From: Micromonospora sp. LH3U1
GTDB lineage: Bacteria > Actinomycetota > Actinomycetes > Mycobacteriales > Micromonosporaceae
Assembly: GCF_028475105.1 (NCBI RefSeq)
Contig: NZ_CP116936.1
Location: 496,001-560,000, forward strand
Reading direction: 5' to 3'
DNA: 64,000 bases
The position numbers and the translations under genes are program-made. Positions 8,399-17,181 of this stretch are shown piece by piece (positions within the stretch are counted from its first letter, which is position 1; each line of letters starts with the position of its first letter). The notes below the pieces were generated by a model. It was not told the DNA's origin and did not search any database. It saw only the letters and a list, made by a program, of their open reading frames with translations.

Positions 8399-10657
8399 AT
8401 GCCCAGGGATGGGCCGGCACGTGGAGGTACGGCCATCGAAAGCCAGAACAGCGGCGAGTCGCCCGGCGTGTCGCGCTCGGGTGACCAGTCGGGCAACGCC
8501 GCCAACCAGTCCAGCACCGGCCAGGTCGATCCGTCCGGCTACGCGGCGATCCGCTCGGTCCTGCGGATCCGGCCGTTCCGGCGGCTCTGGATCGTGCTCG
8601 GCGCGGCCTCCTTCGGCGACTGGCTCGGCCTGCTGGCGACCGCTCTCTTCGCCGCCTCGCAGGTGCAGGGCAGCACCGCCCAGGGCGCCGCGTTCGGCGG
8701 GGTGACCGCGATCCGGCTGCTGCCCGCGCTGGTTCTCGGCCCGGTGGCGGGCGTCTTCGCCGACCGGTTCGACCGGCGCTGGACGATGGTCATCTGTGAC
8801 CTGCTGCGCTTCGTGCTCTTCGCGTCCATCCCGCTCTACGCCCTCACCGGCGCCTCGGGCGGCCTGGTCGTCGGCTGGGCGCTGATCGCCACCTTCCTGA
8901 TCGAGTCGCTCACCCTGCTGTGGATCCCGGCCAAGGAGGCGGCGGTCCCCAACCTGATCCCACGCGCCCGGCTGGAGGCGGCCAACCAGCTCACCCTGAT
9001 CACCACCTACGGCCTCACCCCGATCGCTGCCGCCATCGGCCTTGCCGTGCTCGACCGTGGTGTCAGAGGTGCTGTCGGCGGCGACCTACCCTCCTGGGCC
9101 GAGCCGGCTCAGCTCGCACTCTGGATCAACTCCTTCTCTCGGCTCGCCACCGCGCTGGTGGTGGCGTTCGGGATCAAGGAGATCAGCGAGGCGCAGCGCG
9201 GTGAGGCGGAGCGTGCCGAGCAGAGCATGTTCCGGCAGTTCTCCGAGGGCTGGAAGTACATCGGCCAGACCCCGCTTGTCCGCGGCCTGGTGCTGGGCAT
9301 CTTCGGCGCGTTCGCCGGCGGCGGCATCGTGGTCGGCACGGCCAAGTTCTTCGCCAACTCGCTGGGCGCCGGTGACGCCGCGTTCTCGCTGCTCTTCGGT
9401 GCGATCTTCGTCGGCCTGGCGCTCGGCATCGGCCTCGGCCCGATGGTGGTCAAGGAGATGTCCCGGCGCCGCTGGTTCGGCATGAGCATCGTGCTGGCCA
9501 GCGCCGCCGTGATGACCCTCGCCTTCGCCATCCACCTTTCCATGGCGATCGTCGGCGCGGTGCTGGTCGGCGCCGGCGCCGGAATGGCCTTCCTGGCGGG
9601 CACCACCCTGCTCGGTGGGGAGGTGGCCGACGAGGTGCGCGGCCGGGTCTTCGCCGTGGTGCAGATCGGCACCCGACTGGTGCTGATCCTGGCCATCGGG
9701 CTGAGCAGCCTGCTGGTCGGTGTCGGTGGCTCGCGCAAGCTGGAGATCGCCGACCTGGGCATTTCCATCTCGTCGACCCGACTGCTGCTGCTCGCCGCCG
9801 GTGCCGCCGGCATCTTCGCCGGGATCAGCGCGTTCGGCCAGATGGACGACAAGAAGGGTGTCCCCGTCCTCGCCGACCTCTGGGGCTCCATCCGGGGCCG
9901 TCCGCTGATGCCCTCCGAGCCGTTCGTCTCCGCCGGGCTCTTCGTGGTCTTCGAGGGCGGCGAGGGTGCCGGCAAGTCGACCCAGCTGGCCGCGCTCGCC
10001 GAGCGCCTGCGCGGCCAGGGGTGCGACGTCGTGGTCACCCGCGAGCCGGGGGCGACCGCGGTCGGTCAGCGGATCCGGTCGCTGGTGTTGGACACCTCCG
10101 GCGACGAGGCGCCGTCCCCACGGGCCGAGGCGTTGCTCTACGCCGCCGACCGGGCGCACCACGTGGCCGCCGTGGTCCGGCCCGCGCTGGTCCGGGGTGG
10201 TGTCGTGATCAGCGACCGGTACGTCGACTCGTCCCTGGCATACCAGGGCGCCGGCCGGACGCTGCCCGTCGACGAGGTTTCCTGGCTCTCCTCCTGGGCC
10301 ACCGGTGGGCTCAAGCCCGACCTGGTGGTGCTGCTGGACGTCGAGCCGCACACCGGCCTGTCCCGGGTGGCCTCGCGCAACGCCGGCACCGACCGGCTGG
10401 AGGCCGAGTCGATCGCCTTCCACGAGCGCGTCCGGTACGCGTTCCTCGACCTCGCCGCCGCCGACCCGAAGCGGTACCTGGTCCTCGACGCGTCCCGATC
10501 GACCGACGAGATCACCCGGCAGGTGGTCCGGCGGGTCGACGAGATGCTCGGCAAGCCGGGAGGCATCGTGCACCCTCGGCCGGCGCAGGGCCCGGACACC
10601 TCGGTGCAGCCTGAGTTATCCGACGCGGAGCTTGTGACGATGGAGCACAAAACCTGA
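8399..10657 (+). CDS. tmk: MFS-like membrane domain fused to thymidylate kinase
   Basis: A 752-aa fusion. Residues of about 50-490 form a 10-12 helix MFS transporter-like domain (GVFADRFDRRWTMV is a loop 2-3 motif). Residues of about 513-715 are a complete dTMP kinase: P-loop GGEGAGKST (520-528), TREPG, SDRYVDSSLAYQG and a C-terminal helical end. The kinase makes dTDP from dTMP and should be essential. Such fusions are known in actinomycetes, including Streptomyces, so this is not an assembly error. The start is uncertain: the ATG at 8399 has only a short-spaced site, and a better ggagg at 8423 has no standard start codon behind it. Its stop overlaps the holB ATG. Confidence 0.93.
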   Translation: MPRDGPARGGTAIESQNSGESPGVSRSGDQSGNAANQSSTGQVDPSGYAAIRSVLRIRPFRRLWIVLGAASFGDWLGLLATALFAASQVQGSTAQGAAFGGVTAIRLLPALVLGPVAGVFADRFDRRWTMVICDLLRFVLFASIPLYALTGASGGLVVGWALIATFLIESLTLLWIPAKEAAVPNLIPRARLEAANQLTLITTYGLTPIAAAIGLAVLDRGVRGAVGGDLPSWAEPAQLALWINSFSRLATALVVAFGIKEISEAQRGEAERAEQSMFRQFSEGWKYIGQTPLVRGLVLGIFGAFAGGGIVVGTAKFFANSLGAGDAAFSLLFGAIFVGLALGIGLGPMVVKEMSRRRWFGMSIVLASAAVMTLAFAIHLSMAIVGAVLVGAGAGMAFLAGTTLLGGEVADEVRGRVFAVVQIGTRLVLILAIGLSSLLVGVGGSRKLEIADLGISISSTRLLLLAAGAAGIFAGISAFGQMDDKKGVPVLADLWGSIRGRPLMPSEPFVSAGLFVVFEGGEGAGKSTQLAALAERLRGQGCDVVVTREPGATAVGQRIRSLVLDTSGDEAPSPRAEALLYAADRAHHVAAVVRPALVRGGVVISDRYVDSSLAYQGAGRTLPVDEVSWLSSWATGGLKPDLVVLLDVEPHTGLSRVASRNAGTDRLEAESIAFHERVRYAFLDLAAADPKRYLVLDASRSTDEITRQVVRRVDEMLGKPGGIVHPRPAQGPDTSVQPELSDAELVTMEHKT

Positions 10658-11937
10658 TGACGGACGTCTTCGCCGACCTGGTCGGTCAGGACGAGGCGGT
10701 GACCGAGCTGCGCCGGGCCGCCGCCGCTGCGGCTGCCGTGCTGCGCGCTGGCGCGGCCGACCGGGCACCCGCGCTGATCGCCGCCGGCCCGGCCGGCGAC
10801 GCCGAGTCCGCGTCCACGGCCGGCGCCGCCGCGCCCGGCGGGGTGGATCCGTCCGCCGGAATGACGCACGCCTGGATCTTCACGGGGCCGCCCGGCTCCG
10901 GCCGTTCGGTCGCCGCACGGGCGTTCGCCGCCGCCCTGCAGTGCGTGCACGGCACCGGCTGTGGTGAGTGCCCCGGCTGCCGTACCACGCTGGGCGGCAC
11001 CCACGCCGACGTCCGACTGGTGGTGCCGGAAGGGCTCTCCATCGGCGTCGGCGAGATGCGCGCGCTGGTGCTCCGTGCGGCCAGCACCCCGTCCGGCGGG
11101 CGCTGGCAGGTGGTGGTCATCGAGGACGCCGACCGGCTCACCGAGGCGGCCGGCAACGCGCTGCTCAAGGCGATCGAGGAGCCTCCACCGCGTACCGTCT
11201 TCCTGCTCTGCGCCCCGTCCACCCACCCGGACGACATCTCGGTGACCATCCGGTCGCGTTGTCGGGTCGTACCCCTGCGGCAGCCGCCGGCCGCCGCGGT
11301 GGCCGAGGTGCTGGTTCGTCGCGACGGCATCGCGCCCGACGTGGCGCAGTGGGCGGCGGCGGCCGCGCAGGGGCACGTGGGTCGGGCCCGCAGGCTGGCC
11401 CGCGACCCGGAGGCCCGCAAGCGGCGTGAGGCGGTGCTCGCGGTGCCACGCCGGTTGACCGGTGTCGGGGCGGCGTTCGACGCGGCGTCCGCGCTGATCG
11501 AGGCAGCCGAGGCGGAGGCCGAGGCGTCAGTTACCGACGCCGACACGGCTGAGCGGACGGCACTGGAGACCGCGCTCGGCGCGGGCGGCACCGGTCGGGG
11601 CGCGGCTGGCGCGATACGGGGTGCTGCCGGGCAGCTCAAGGAGCTGGAGAAGCGGCAGAAGTCCCGGGCCACCCGGGCCCAGCGGGACGCGCTGGACCGG
11701 GCGCTGGTCGACCTGGCGGGCTTCTACCGGGATGCGCTCACCATGGCGCTGCGCGCGCCCGTCGCCCCGGTGCACACCGACACCGCCGCACTGGCCGGCG
11801 CTGGTGCCCAGAAGTGGGACGCCGAGGGGTCACTGCGTCGGCTGGAGTCCGTGCTCGCCTGCCGTGCGGCGATCGAGGCGAACGTCAAGCCGCGGATCGC
11901 GGTCGAGGCGATGATGCTCGCCCTCTGGAAGGGCTGA
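10657..11937 (+). CDS. holB: DNA polymerase III subunit delta prime
   Basis: A 426-aa AAA+ clamp-loader subunit. It opens FADLVGQDEAV. The Walker A-like region is degenerate (TGPPGSGRSVAAR), as in delta-prime proteins, and the four-cysteine zinc module is CVHGTGCGECPGC. VVIEDADRLTEAAGNALLKAIEEPP is the Walker B and sensor region. The ATG overlaps the tmk stop by one base (TGATG), so the two are translationally coupled. The C-terminal third carries Ala-rich helices that contact the other clamp-loader subunits. Confidence 0.95.
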   Translation: MTDVFADLVGQDEAVTELRRAAAAAAAVLRAGAADRAPALIAAGPAGDAESASTAGAAAPGGVDPSAGMTHAWIFTGPPGSGRSVAARAFAAALQCVHGTGCGECPGCRTTLGGTHADVRLVVPEGLSIGVGEMRALVLRAASTPSGGRWQVVVIEDADRLTEAAGNALLKAIEEPPPRTVFLLCAPSTHPDDISVTIRSRCRVVPLRQPPAAAVAEVLVRRDGIAPDVAQWAAAAAQGHVGRARRLARDPEARKRREAVLAVPRRLTGVGAAFDAASALIEAAEAEAEASVTDADTAERTALETALGAGGTGRGAAGAIRGAAGQLKELEKRQKSRATRAQRDALDRALVDLAGFYRDALTMALRAPVAPVHTDTAALAGAGAQKWDAEGSLRRLESVLACRAAIEANVKPRIAVEAMMLALWKG

Positions 11938-12081
11938 CCCGCTCTCCTCGGCCGTGGTCCCGCTAGCCGGACCGGTCATCCACAGGCATCGACACGCGCA
12001 TTTACTGTGCGGTACGGTCCGGTGTGCCGTGGTGACGGTGACAGCACGCTGAGTGAGGGATCACCCGGGAGGAGTCGGCCG

Positions 12082-12411
12082 ATGCCGCGGGGGGAGATCG
12101 ACGAAGCCTGGATCGAGGAGGCGGTGCGGCGCTACCGCCGGATCGAGTCGCTCCAGGCCGAGTTCGACCAGGCGGTGTCGACCGTCGAGGTGACCGTCCG
12201 GTCGCCGGACGGTCTGGTCGAGGTGGTGGTCACCGCCGGTGGGCGGATCACCGACGTCCGGTTCCTCGGGCCGCTGCACACCCGCAGCCCACGGGACGTG
12301 GCTGGCTCCGTGCAGGCCGCGGTCACCGCGGCGGCCGACGCCGCCGAGTGGGCTCGGGAGAAGCTGCACAACGAGACGTTCGCCGCCTACCGACCGCTCG
12401 CGGGGGCCTGA
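12082..12411 (+). CDS. YbaB/EbfC-family nucleoid-associated protein
   Basis: The 109-aa product follows a cgggaggag ribosome binding site. It has a helix, the strand pair VEVTVRSPDGLVEVVVTAGGRITDVRF, and a second long helix, the pattern of the YbaB/EbfC dimeric DNA-binding family. In actinobacteria many diverged YbaB-like proteins sit next to ESX/WXG-type genes, and the next two genes fit that. The stop is one base before the next ATG. It is unlikely to be the housekeeping YbaB next to recR, so its role here is unknown. Confidence 0.75.
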   Translation: MPRGEIDEAWIEEAVRRYRRIESLQAEFDQAVSTVEVTVRSPDGLVEVVVTAGGRITDVRFLGPLHTRSPRDVAGSVQAAVTAAADAAEWAREKLHNETFAAYRPLAGA

Positions 12412-12412
12412 G

Positions 12413-12718
12413 ATGGACACACTGCGCGCGCTCTCCGCTCGGCTGGACGAAGCGGGCGCCACGCTCATCGCCGTTTCCCGCACCGTCACTGCCAGCGATC
12501 CGGCCCAGGCCGCGTTCGGTGTCGACACCCCCGGCCGTCCCGGCGAGATCGGTCGCGCGCTGCACCGACAGTGGACGACCGCCACCGACGACCGGGCCCG
12601 GGAGGCCCGCGCCGCCGCCGGTCGGCTGGCCGCCGCAGCCTCGGCGGTGCGGGAAGCCGCCGACCGCTATGCCGAGGTCGACCAGGCGGCCCGCCGCAGG
12701 CTCGCCGGAGAGCCGTGA
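12413..12718 (+). CDS. EspC-like small helical protein (type VII related)
   Basis: A 101-aa protein opening MDTLRALSARLDEAGATLIAV. It is almost wholly helical and Ala/Arg-rich, and ends in AADRYAEVDQAARRRLAG. The C-terminal YxEvD-x-A helix resembles ESX-1 EspC-type secretion targets. Tight spacing (1 base upstream, ATG overlapping its TGA downstream) places it in a three-gene unit. There is no signal peptide. The assignment to the type VII world is by pattern, not by a sharp motif. Confidence 0.55.
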   Translation: MDTLRALSARLDEAGATLIAVSRTVTASDPAQAAFGVDTPGRPGEIGRALHRQWTTATDDRAREARAAAGRLAAAASAVREAADRYAEVDQAARRRLAGEP

Positions 12719-13398
12719 TGGACGCGCTGGACCGGCTCGCCGAGCCCGGCCTCAATCTGCTGCGCCGGGTGGACGCACTGATCGCCGCTGGCGTCCCGGA
12801 GGGGCACCGGGTCTGGCCGCTGCTGCGCCGGATGCAGGTGCTGCCGGGCGACGCGGTCCGCGGCTTCCTCGACCTTCACCCCGCGCCGCTCGCCGGCGCC
12901 GGGCACGCGGTGCGCCGGCTGGTCCGCGGGTACGACGACGTCTCCGCCACGCTCACCGACTCGGTGCTCTGGTCCGGCCCGGCCGCCACGGCGTACGGGC
13001 AGCAGCGGGCGGCGCTGCTTCGCCACCTCGACGAGGGGCCGGACAGCCTGGTCGGGCGGCTGGAATCCACCGCGGGTTACGCGGACGCGCTCGCCGACTG
13101 GGTGGAGGGCAGCCGTCTCGCTCTGGCCCGGACGTTGGCCGACGTGCTCCGCTCGGCCGAGGCGGTCGCCGTGGTCGCCGCCACCGCCACAGGGGTGTCG
13201 ACCCGCCCCGGGCCGGTCGGGCCGGGTGTGGCCGACGCGGCTGAGATCGCCGCGCGGGTGCTGGCGGTGCTCTGCGTCGCGTACGACGGTGCGGAGACGC
13301 TGCTGCGTCAGTGGGCGCCGAGCCTCGCCGAGATGGCGTGGCGGCCGCCGACGGACGGGCGGCCCCGCTACGACCAGCCCACCCGGGTCGGCTGGTAG
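12718..13398 (+). CDS. WXG-like helical protein, putative type VII substrate
   Basis: A 226-aa, mostly helical protein. The turn LWSGPAATAYGQQRAALL at about residues 81-98 matches the helix-WXG-helix pattern of ESX substrates. The C-terminus is Pro/Arg-rich (WRPPTDGRPRYDQPTRVGW) and may be a tail. Its ATG overlaps the TGA of the preceding EspC-like gene (TGATG). No ESX secretion ATPase or membrane genes occur in this window, so export would depend on a system elsewhere (inference). Confidence 0.55.
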   Translation: MDALDRLAEPGLNLLRRVDALIAAGVPEGHRVWPLLRRMQVLPGDAVRGFLDLHPAPLAGAGHAVRRLVRGYDDVSATLTDSVLWSGPAATAYGQQRAALLRHLDEGPDSLVGRLESTAGYADALADWVEGSRLALARTLADVLRSAEAVAVVAATATGVSTRPGPVGPGVADAAEIAARVLAVLCVAYDGAETLLRQWAPSLAEMAWRPPTDGRPRYDQPTRVGW

Positions 13399-13718
13399 CC
13401 GGTCCAAGCGTCTTTTCGGTCGCGGCGGCCGAGCCGCGGACAGGCCACGGCGTCGCTCGCGGGCACCCGACCGTGGCCGGCACCCACGGCGACGCCGTGG
13501 TCTTCCCCCTGCACCCCCGCAGGTCTGCCTCCACTCAACGCCGCCCGAACGCGTTTTGTCTCCTCCCCGGGGCCGGATTCAACCGTCCGGGCGAGGAGCA
13601 ATGGCACGACGGGCCGCCCGGCAATCGGTCAAGTCGACGGTCATGAATGGCAGCGGGGCGTAATCGTCTGACGACCGCCGCCGCACCCCTTGGCGGTCGA
13701 CCGTCGTAGGGTGGGGGG
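13399..13718. other. 320-bp gap, no gene seen
   Basis: The region between the WXG-like gene and the PSP1 gene has short open frames on both strands, none with coding character or a sensible product. It presumably contains the terminator of the holB unit and the promoter of the PSP1 gene; no specific element could be assigned. Confidence 0.45.
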
Positions 13719-14558
13719 ATGGGCATGCTCTGCGCGGTCAGCTTCAACCGGTACGGGCGCCTCTACTACCTCGACCCCGGTGAATTGCGTCCGCAGGTGG
13801 GCGACAAGGTGTTGGTGCCCACCGACGACGGGCCCGAGGTGGCGGAGTGCGTGTGGGCCGCGCAGTGGGTGACCGAGGAGACCGACGGCTTCCCCCGGGT
13901 TGTGGGGCTGGCCGGCGACGACGACCTACGCCGGGACGAGGCGCTGCGTCGCCGCAAGGCCGAGGCCAAGGTGGCCGCGAAACGGCTGATCCGCTCGCAT
14001 GGCCTGCCGATGAAGGTGGTGGCCGTCGACCATGTGCTCGGCTCCGCCGAGGGCGGCGGTGAGCGCAGCACCGTGTACTTCACCGCCCCGCACCGGGTGG
14101 ACTTCCGTTCCCTGGTCCGTGACCTGGGTGCCACCCTGCACTGTCGGGTCGAGCTGCGCCAGCTCTCCGCACGTGACTCGGCGCGGGTGCAGGGCGGCAT
14201 CGGCTCCTGCGGCCGGGACCTGTGCTGCGCGACGTTCCTCAACGACTTCGAACCGGTGACCATCCGGATGGCGAAGGACCAGGACCTTCCGCTGAACCCG
14301 CTGCGCATCTCCGGCGCGTGCGGCCGGTTGATGTGCTGCCTGAAGTACGAGCACCCGCTGTATCAGCGCTTCCAGGAGACCGCCCCGGCGGTCGGCAGCC
14401 GGGTCACCACGCCGGAGGGCGACGGCCGGGTCGTCGGCCACAGCGTCCCCCGCGACGCGGTGACGGTAAGGCTCGACGCCGACGGCTCCCGCTGCTCCTG
14501 CTCCCGCGCCTCCGTCTGCGCCCCCCGCCAAGCCCACGACCAGCACTACACCCCCTAA
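13719..14558 (+). CDS. PSP1 C-terminal domain protein, RicT/YaaT-like
   Basis: A 279-aa protein of the YaaT/RicT family. It opens MGMLCAVSFNRYGRLYYLDP. The cysteine motifs GSCGRDLCC and CGRLMCCLKYEHP match the Fe-S ligating cysteines of Bacillus RicT. In Bacillus the homologue also lies near holB, so the neighbourhood is conserved. There it acts with RicA/RicF in RNA maturation; whether that holds in actinobacteria is not known. A Cys-rich C-terminus (CSCSRASVC) may add ligands. Confidence 0.9.
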   Translation: MGMLCAVSFNRYGRLYYLDPGELRPQVGDKVLVPTDDGPEVAECVWAAQWVTEETDGFPRVVGLAGDDDLRRDEALRRRKAEAKVAAKRLIRSHGLPMKVVAVDHVLGSAEGGGERSTVYFTAPHRVDFRSLVRDLGATLHCRVELRQLSARDSARVQGGIGSCGRDLCCATFLNDFEPVTIRMAKDQDLPLNPLRISGACGRLMCCLKYEHPLYQRFQETAPAVGSRVTTPEGDGRVVGHSVPRDAVTVRLDADGSRCSCSRASVCAPRQAHDQHYTP

Positions 14559-14600
14559 ACCCGCCCACCCCTCCCCTCCCGCCCCCGGACCCGACCCCGC

Positions 14601-14667
14601 CCCGTTGATCATGAAGTTATTGCCATCCCGGCCGGCGTGTCGGGACAATAACTTCATGATCAACGGG
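14601..14667. terminator. long perfect hairpin, GTTGATCA family copy 1
   Basis: Perfect 22-base arms (14601-14622 and 14646-14667), starting cccgttgatcatgaag, enclose a second tcccg/cggga stem (14626-14630/14641-14645). It lies between the PSP1 gene and the opposing phosphatase gene. The same sequence recurs at 32020-32080 and a relative at 49271-49330, so it is a dispersed element that may serve as a bidirectional terminator. Confidence 0.8.
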
Positions 14668-14708
14668 GAGAGGCGGGGCTTGGGGATTGAGGGTTGGGGT
14701 TGGGGGGG

Positions 14709-16463
14709 TTAGTGCAGGACTGTGGGGGGTTCGGCTAGGTGGGGGGTCAGGGGGGTTTTGGGGAGTAGCCAGCTTGTGGTGGGGGACTGGTTCTGGCTCA
14801 CCTGCCAGTCGCGGGACACCCGGTCTACCGCGATCGGGTAGATGGTCAGCGTTCCGTCCGGGTCGATGCGCAGCCGCAGGAACGACTTGGAGTCCTCAAT
14901 GCCCTGGCCGGCGAAGAGCTCGTTGACGTTCACCCCGAACGAACCCGCCACCAGCAGGTACGCCGCCACCAGCTGGCTGGCGACCAGACCGATCACCGGG
15001 CCGTAGAGCACCGCTGCGGCGACCGCAGGCAGTGGCCACGGCCAGTGGTAGAACGGCAGCGCCAACCACGCCCAGGTGCCGGCCGCAGCCAGGGCCACAT
15101 GGGCCACGCCGTGGCCGACGCCGAGGATCCAGTGCCGTGCGTGACGCTTGCCGCTCGCGCTGGGTGGCTTGGCGAACAGGGCCGCTGCCAGCACCGTCAC
15201 GAGCACCATCAGCACCAGCGGGACGCTGAACAGCCGCTGGTTGGTGCTGTCGGACCAGTTCGCCGTCGCACCCGCCATGGCCAGCATCAGCAGGGTGTGC
15301 AGAGTGCCGAGCAGGGTCGTGAAGCCGGGATTGCGGAACGGCAGCCGGGCGAAGATGCCCCAGCCGTAGCGACGGGAGCGGGCCGCGTCCGGATAGCGGG
15401 CCACCAGGTCGTACGGCTGGGCGGAGCTGGCCCGCCGGGTCAGCGTGTCCCGCGGCGGCACCTCGATGCGCTCCGGCAGCTTGTGGGTGGGGTAGAGGTA
15501 CGCGCCGCCGCCGCCGCAGGTGATCAGTTGCCGGTCCGGCCCGGAGTAACGGGCGTAGTGGTGCAGGTCGCCGGAGAGCAACAGCCGCACCTGCGCGCCG
15601 GTCGGGTCGATGATCGTCCGGATGAAGTAGTCGATCGAGTCGTACGCCGCGGGGTTGTCGGCAGCCTTGACCCAGGTCGGCGCTGGCGCCGCGATGACCA
15701 CCTTCGACTCCGGGCCGAGCCGCCGGGCCACCTCGTCGAAGTAGGCCAGCTGCGGGTCGTCCAGGTACGAGCCGGACTGGTCGTCCACGCCGAGCAGCCA
15801 CCACCCGGCCGGCAGTTCCACCGCGAAGTACGACCGTGACTGCCCGGTGCCCCACCCGGCGAAGTTGCGGTCCCGGGAGCGGACGAACAACCGCAGGAAG
15901 GCGGTCAGGCCGTCGTACCAGTCGTGGTTGCCCGGCACCGCGAAGAGCGTGGGTTTCTCGGGCGGCGCCACCGGCAGTGCGGCCTGGTAGGGGCCCTTGC
16001 ACCGGTCTTCGTACGAGGCGTAGGCCGCCGACGGGTAGACCTGGTCGCCGCCCATCACCAGGGTCTGCGCCCGGGGCAGCCGGTGCCCGTCCACCGTCAG
16101 CTCCGGCTGCGCCAGCAGGTACGCCACCGAGTACGTGGCGTTGAAGCCGTCACCCAGGTCGGCCACGTAGTCGAGCCACAGCCCGCCGTCCGGCCCGACC
16201 TGGCGGAAGACGCCGTCGCCGAACGCGTTCTGCAACTCGCGCTTGTCCAGGTACGCCCCGAAGAGCATCGCCAGCAGCGTCCGGATGCCGGTGCTGATCA
16301 GCAGGAACGGCGCCAGCCACGGCACCGGCTTGCGCGGCGTGAAGCCCAACTCCAGGGGGTCGGTGCTGCGCGGCCGGCGGGCGGCGCGTTCGCTGGACGG
16401 TGCACGGTCAGGACGTTCGTTCGCCTCGTCCTGGCGGTCGGGGTCGTCGCGTTCGTCGCTCAC
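14709..16463 (-). CDS. membrane-associated metallophosphoesterase
   Basis: The protein is about 584 aa. After an acidic, disordered N-terminus (ERDDPDRQDEANERPD) there is a hydrophobic helix (WLAPFLLISTGIRTLLAML). The calcineurin-like phosphoesterase part has LGDGFNAT, MGGDQVYPS, VPGNHDWYDG and SGDLHHYARYSG as metal ligand motifs. The C-terminal third has about six membrane helices and then a soluble tail. It probably hydrolyses a phosphoester at the membrane; the substrate is unknown. I prefer the internal GTG at 16463 to the ATG at 16493; neither has a strong ribosome binding site. Confidence 0.82.
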   Translation of the reverse strand: MSDERDDPDRQDEANERPDRAPSSERAARRPRSTDPLELGFTPRKPVPWLAPFLLISTGIRTLLAMLFGAYLDKRELQNAFGDGVFRQVGPDGGLWLDYVADLGDGFNATYSVAYLLAQPELTVDGHRLPRAQTLVMGGDQVYPSAAYASYEDRCKGPYQAALPVAPPEKPTLFAVPGNHDWYDGLTAFLRLFVRSRDRNFAGWGTGQSRSYFAVELPAGWWLLGVDDQSGSYLDDPQLAYFDEVARRLGPESKVVIAAPAPTWVKAADNPAAYDSIDYFIRTIIDPTGAQVRLLLSGDLHHYARYSGPDRQLITCGGGGAYLYPTHKLPERIEVPPRDTLTRRASSAQPYDLVARYPDAARSRRYGWGIFARLPFRNPGFTTLLGTLHTLLMLAMAGATANWSDSTNQRLFSVPLVLMVLVTVLAAALFAKPPSASGKRHARHWILGVGHGVAHVALAAAGTWAWLALPFYHWPWPLPAVAAAVLYGPVIGLVASQLVAAYLLVAGSFGVNVNELFAGQGIEDSKSFLRLRIDPDGTLTIYPIAVDRVSRDWQVSQNQSPTTSWLLPKTPLTPHLAEPPTVLH

Positions 16464-16608
16464 CCGCCGCAGCGTAGTCCCGCACCCGATCATCCGCTGT
16501 CCGGTAAACGTCCAGATGGCGGCCGATGTCCGGTTGGGGGTAAGAGGGCCGGGAGGGGGTATCCCGTTCGGTCGGGGGACCGTGGGTGCCGTACACTTGC
16601 TGATCGTT

Positions 16609-16682
16609 GCCGCCTTAGCTCAGTCGGCTAGAGCGACGCACTCGTAATGCGTAGGTCGACGGTTCGATTCCGTCAGGCGGCT
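16609..16682 (+). tRNA. tRNA-Thr (CGT)
   Basis: A complete cloverleaf: acceptor gccgcct/aggcggc, D stem gctc/gagc, anticodon stem acgca/tgcgt with loop ctCGTaa (anticodon 16643-16645, reads ACG), T stem gacgg/ccgtc with loop ttcgatt. CCA is not encoded. Its 3' half is duplicated at 19819-19861, so the gene is an integration target. Confidence 0.97.
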
Positions 16683-16683
16683 C
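16641..16683 (+). repeat. attL, tRNA-Thr 3' half
   Basis: This 43-bp stretch from the anticodon loop to one base beyond the tRNA is repeated at 19819-19861 with a single difference (t at 16664, c at 19842). It is the expected core of an att site for a tyrosine integrase using the tRNA 3' end. Confidence 0.85.
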
Positions 16684-16690
16684 GGTACAG

Positions 16691-16715
16691 AAGCCCAGGT
16701 CATTGGCCTGGGCTT
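16691..16715 (+). terminator. terminator after tRNA-Thr
   Basis: Arms aagcccagg (16691-16699) and cctgggctt (16707-16715) form a 9-bp stem 9 bases past the tRNA end. A related but longer hairpin follows the right att copy (19870-19910). Confidence 0.6.
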
Positions 16716-16756
16716 CGCCGTTTCCCAAGGTCCACGACAGCGCCGCCGGACGTGCC

Positions 16757-16775
16757 AGTCCGCAAATAGTCCGCA
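16757..16775 (+). repeat. putative integrase arm site, left
   Basis: Two copies of agtccgca start at 16757 and 16768, 11 bases apart, next to the att core. The same spacing of agtcctca pairs occurs at 18595/18606 and 19702/19713. One helical turn between direct repeats fits arm-type binding sites of tyrosine integrases. Confidence 0.5.
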
Positions 16776-16779
16776 TCCC

Positions 16780-16993
16780 GTGCCGCGACCGCCTCGTCCA
16801 GCCGCCGCCCAGGCGCCCACGGTCACCCTCGCCCGAGCGGGGTCGATCCAGTCGCCCCGGGTGATGGAAGCCTTGGCCGACGCCTCCCACCGCTCCGCAT
16901 CCGACTTCCGATCGAAGTGCCGAGCGATCTCCTTACCAGAGGCATCCCGGACCCGTGCCCGCCACTTCCGATTCGCCGCTTCTCGATGCTCAC
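16780..16993 (-). pseudogene. integrase N-terminal remnant
   Basis: From a GTG at 16993 the sequence reads SIEKRR. After a one-base frameshift it continues KWRARVRDASGKEIARHFDR, then RKSDAERWEASAKASITRGD and DPARARVTVGAW. This is the N-terminal arm-binding domain of integrases carried by actinomycete integrative elements. No catalytic domain (R...HxxR...Y) follows: the sequence degenerates and runs into the tRNA. The element can therefore no longer move by itself. It lies directly behind xis, the normal int/xis order. Confidence 0.7.
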
Positions 16994-16995
16994 GA

Positions 16996-17181
16996 CTACC
17001 CCGCCTGCTTGGCGAGCCACGCCCGCACGTCGGCCGGGTCGTAGCGCAGGTGTCGGCCCACCCGGGACGCCTTGGGTCCGATCCTGCGGTACCGCCACTG
17101 ATAGAGGGTGCTCACCGGGATGCCGAGGAAGGTCGACACGTCCTCAACCGTCCACAGCGGTTCGATGGTCCGAGTCTTCAT
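16996..17181 (-). CDS. xis: excisionase, MerR-like helix-turn-helix (Xis)
   Basis: A 61-aa protein: MKTRTIEPLWTVEDVSTFLG, then IPVSTLYQWRYRRIGPKASR and RHLRYDPADVRAWLA. This is the standard short excisionase fold found next to int in actinomycete integrative elements. A ggggggag site precedes the ATG at 17181, and the ATG overlaps the stop of the upstream remnant (ATGA). The partner integrase is broken, so the gene is probably a relic, though intact. Confidence 0.85.
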   Translation of the reverse strand: MKTRTIEPLWTVEDVSTFLGIPVSTLYQWRYRRIGPKASRVGRHLRYDPADVRAWLAKQAG

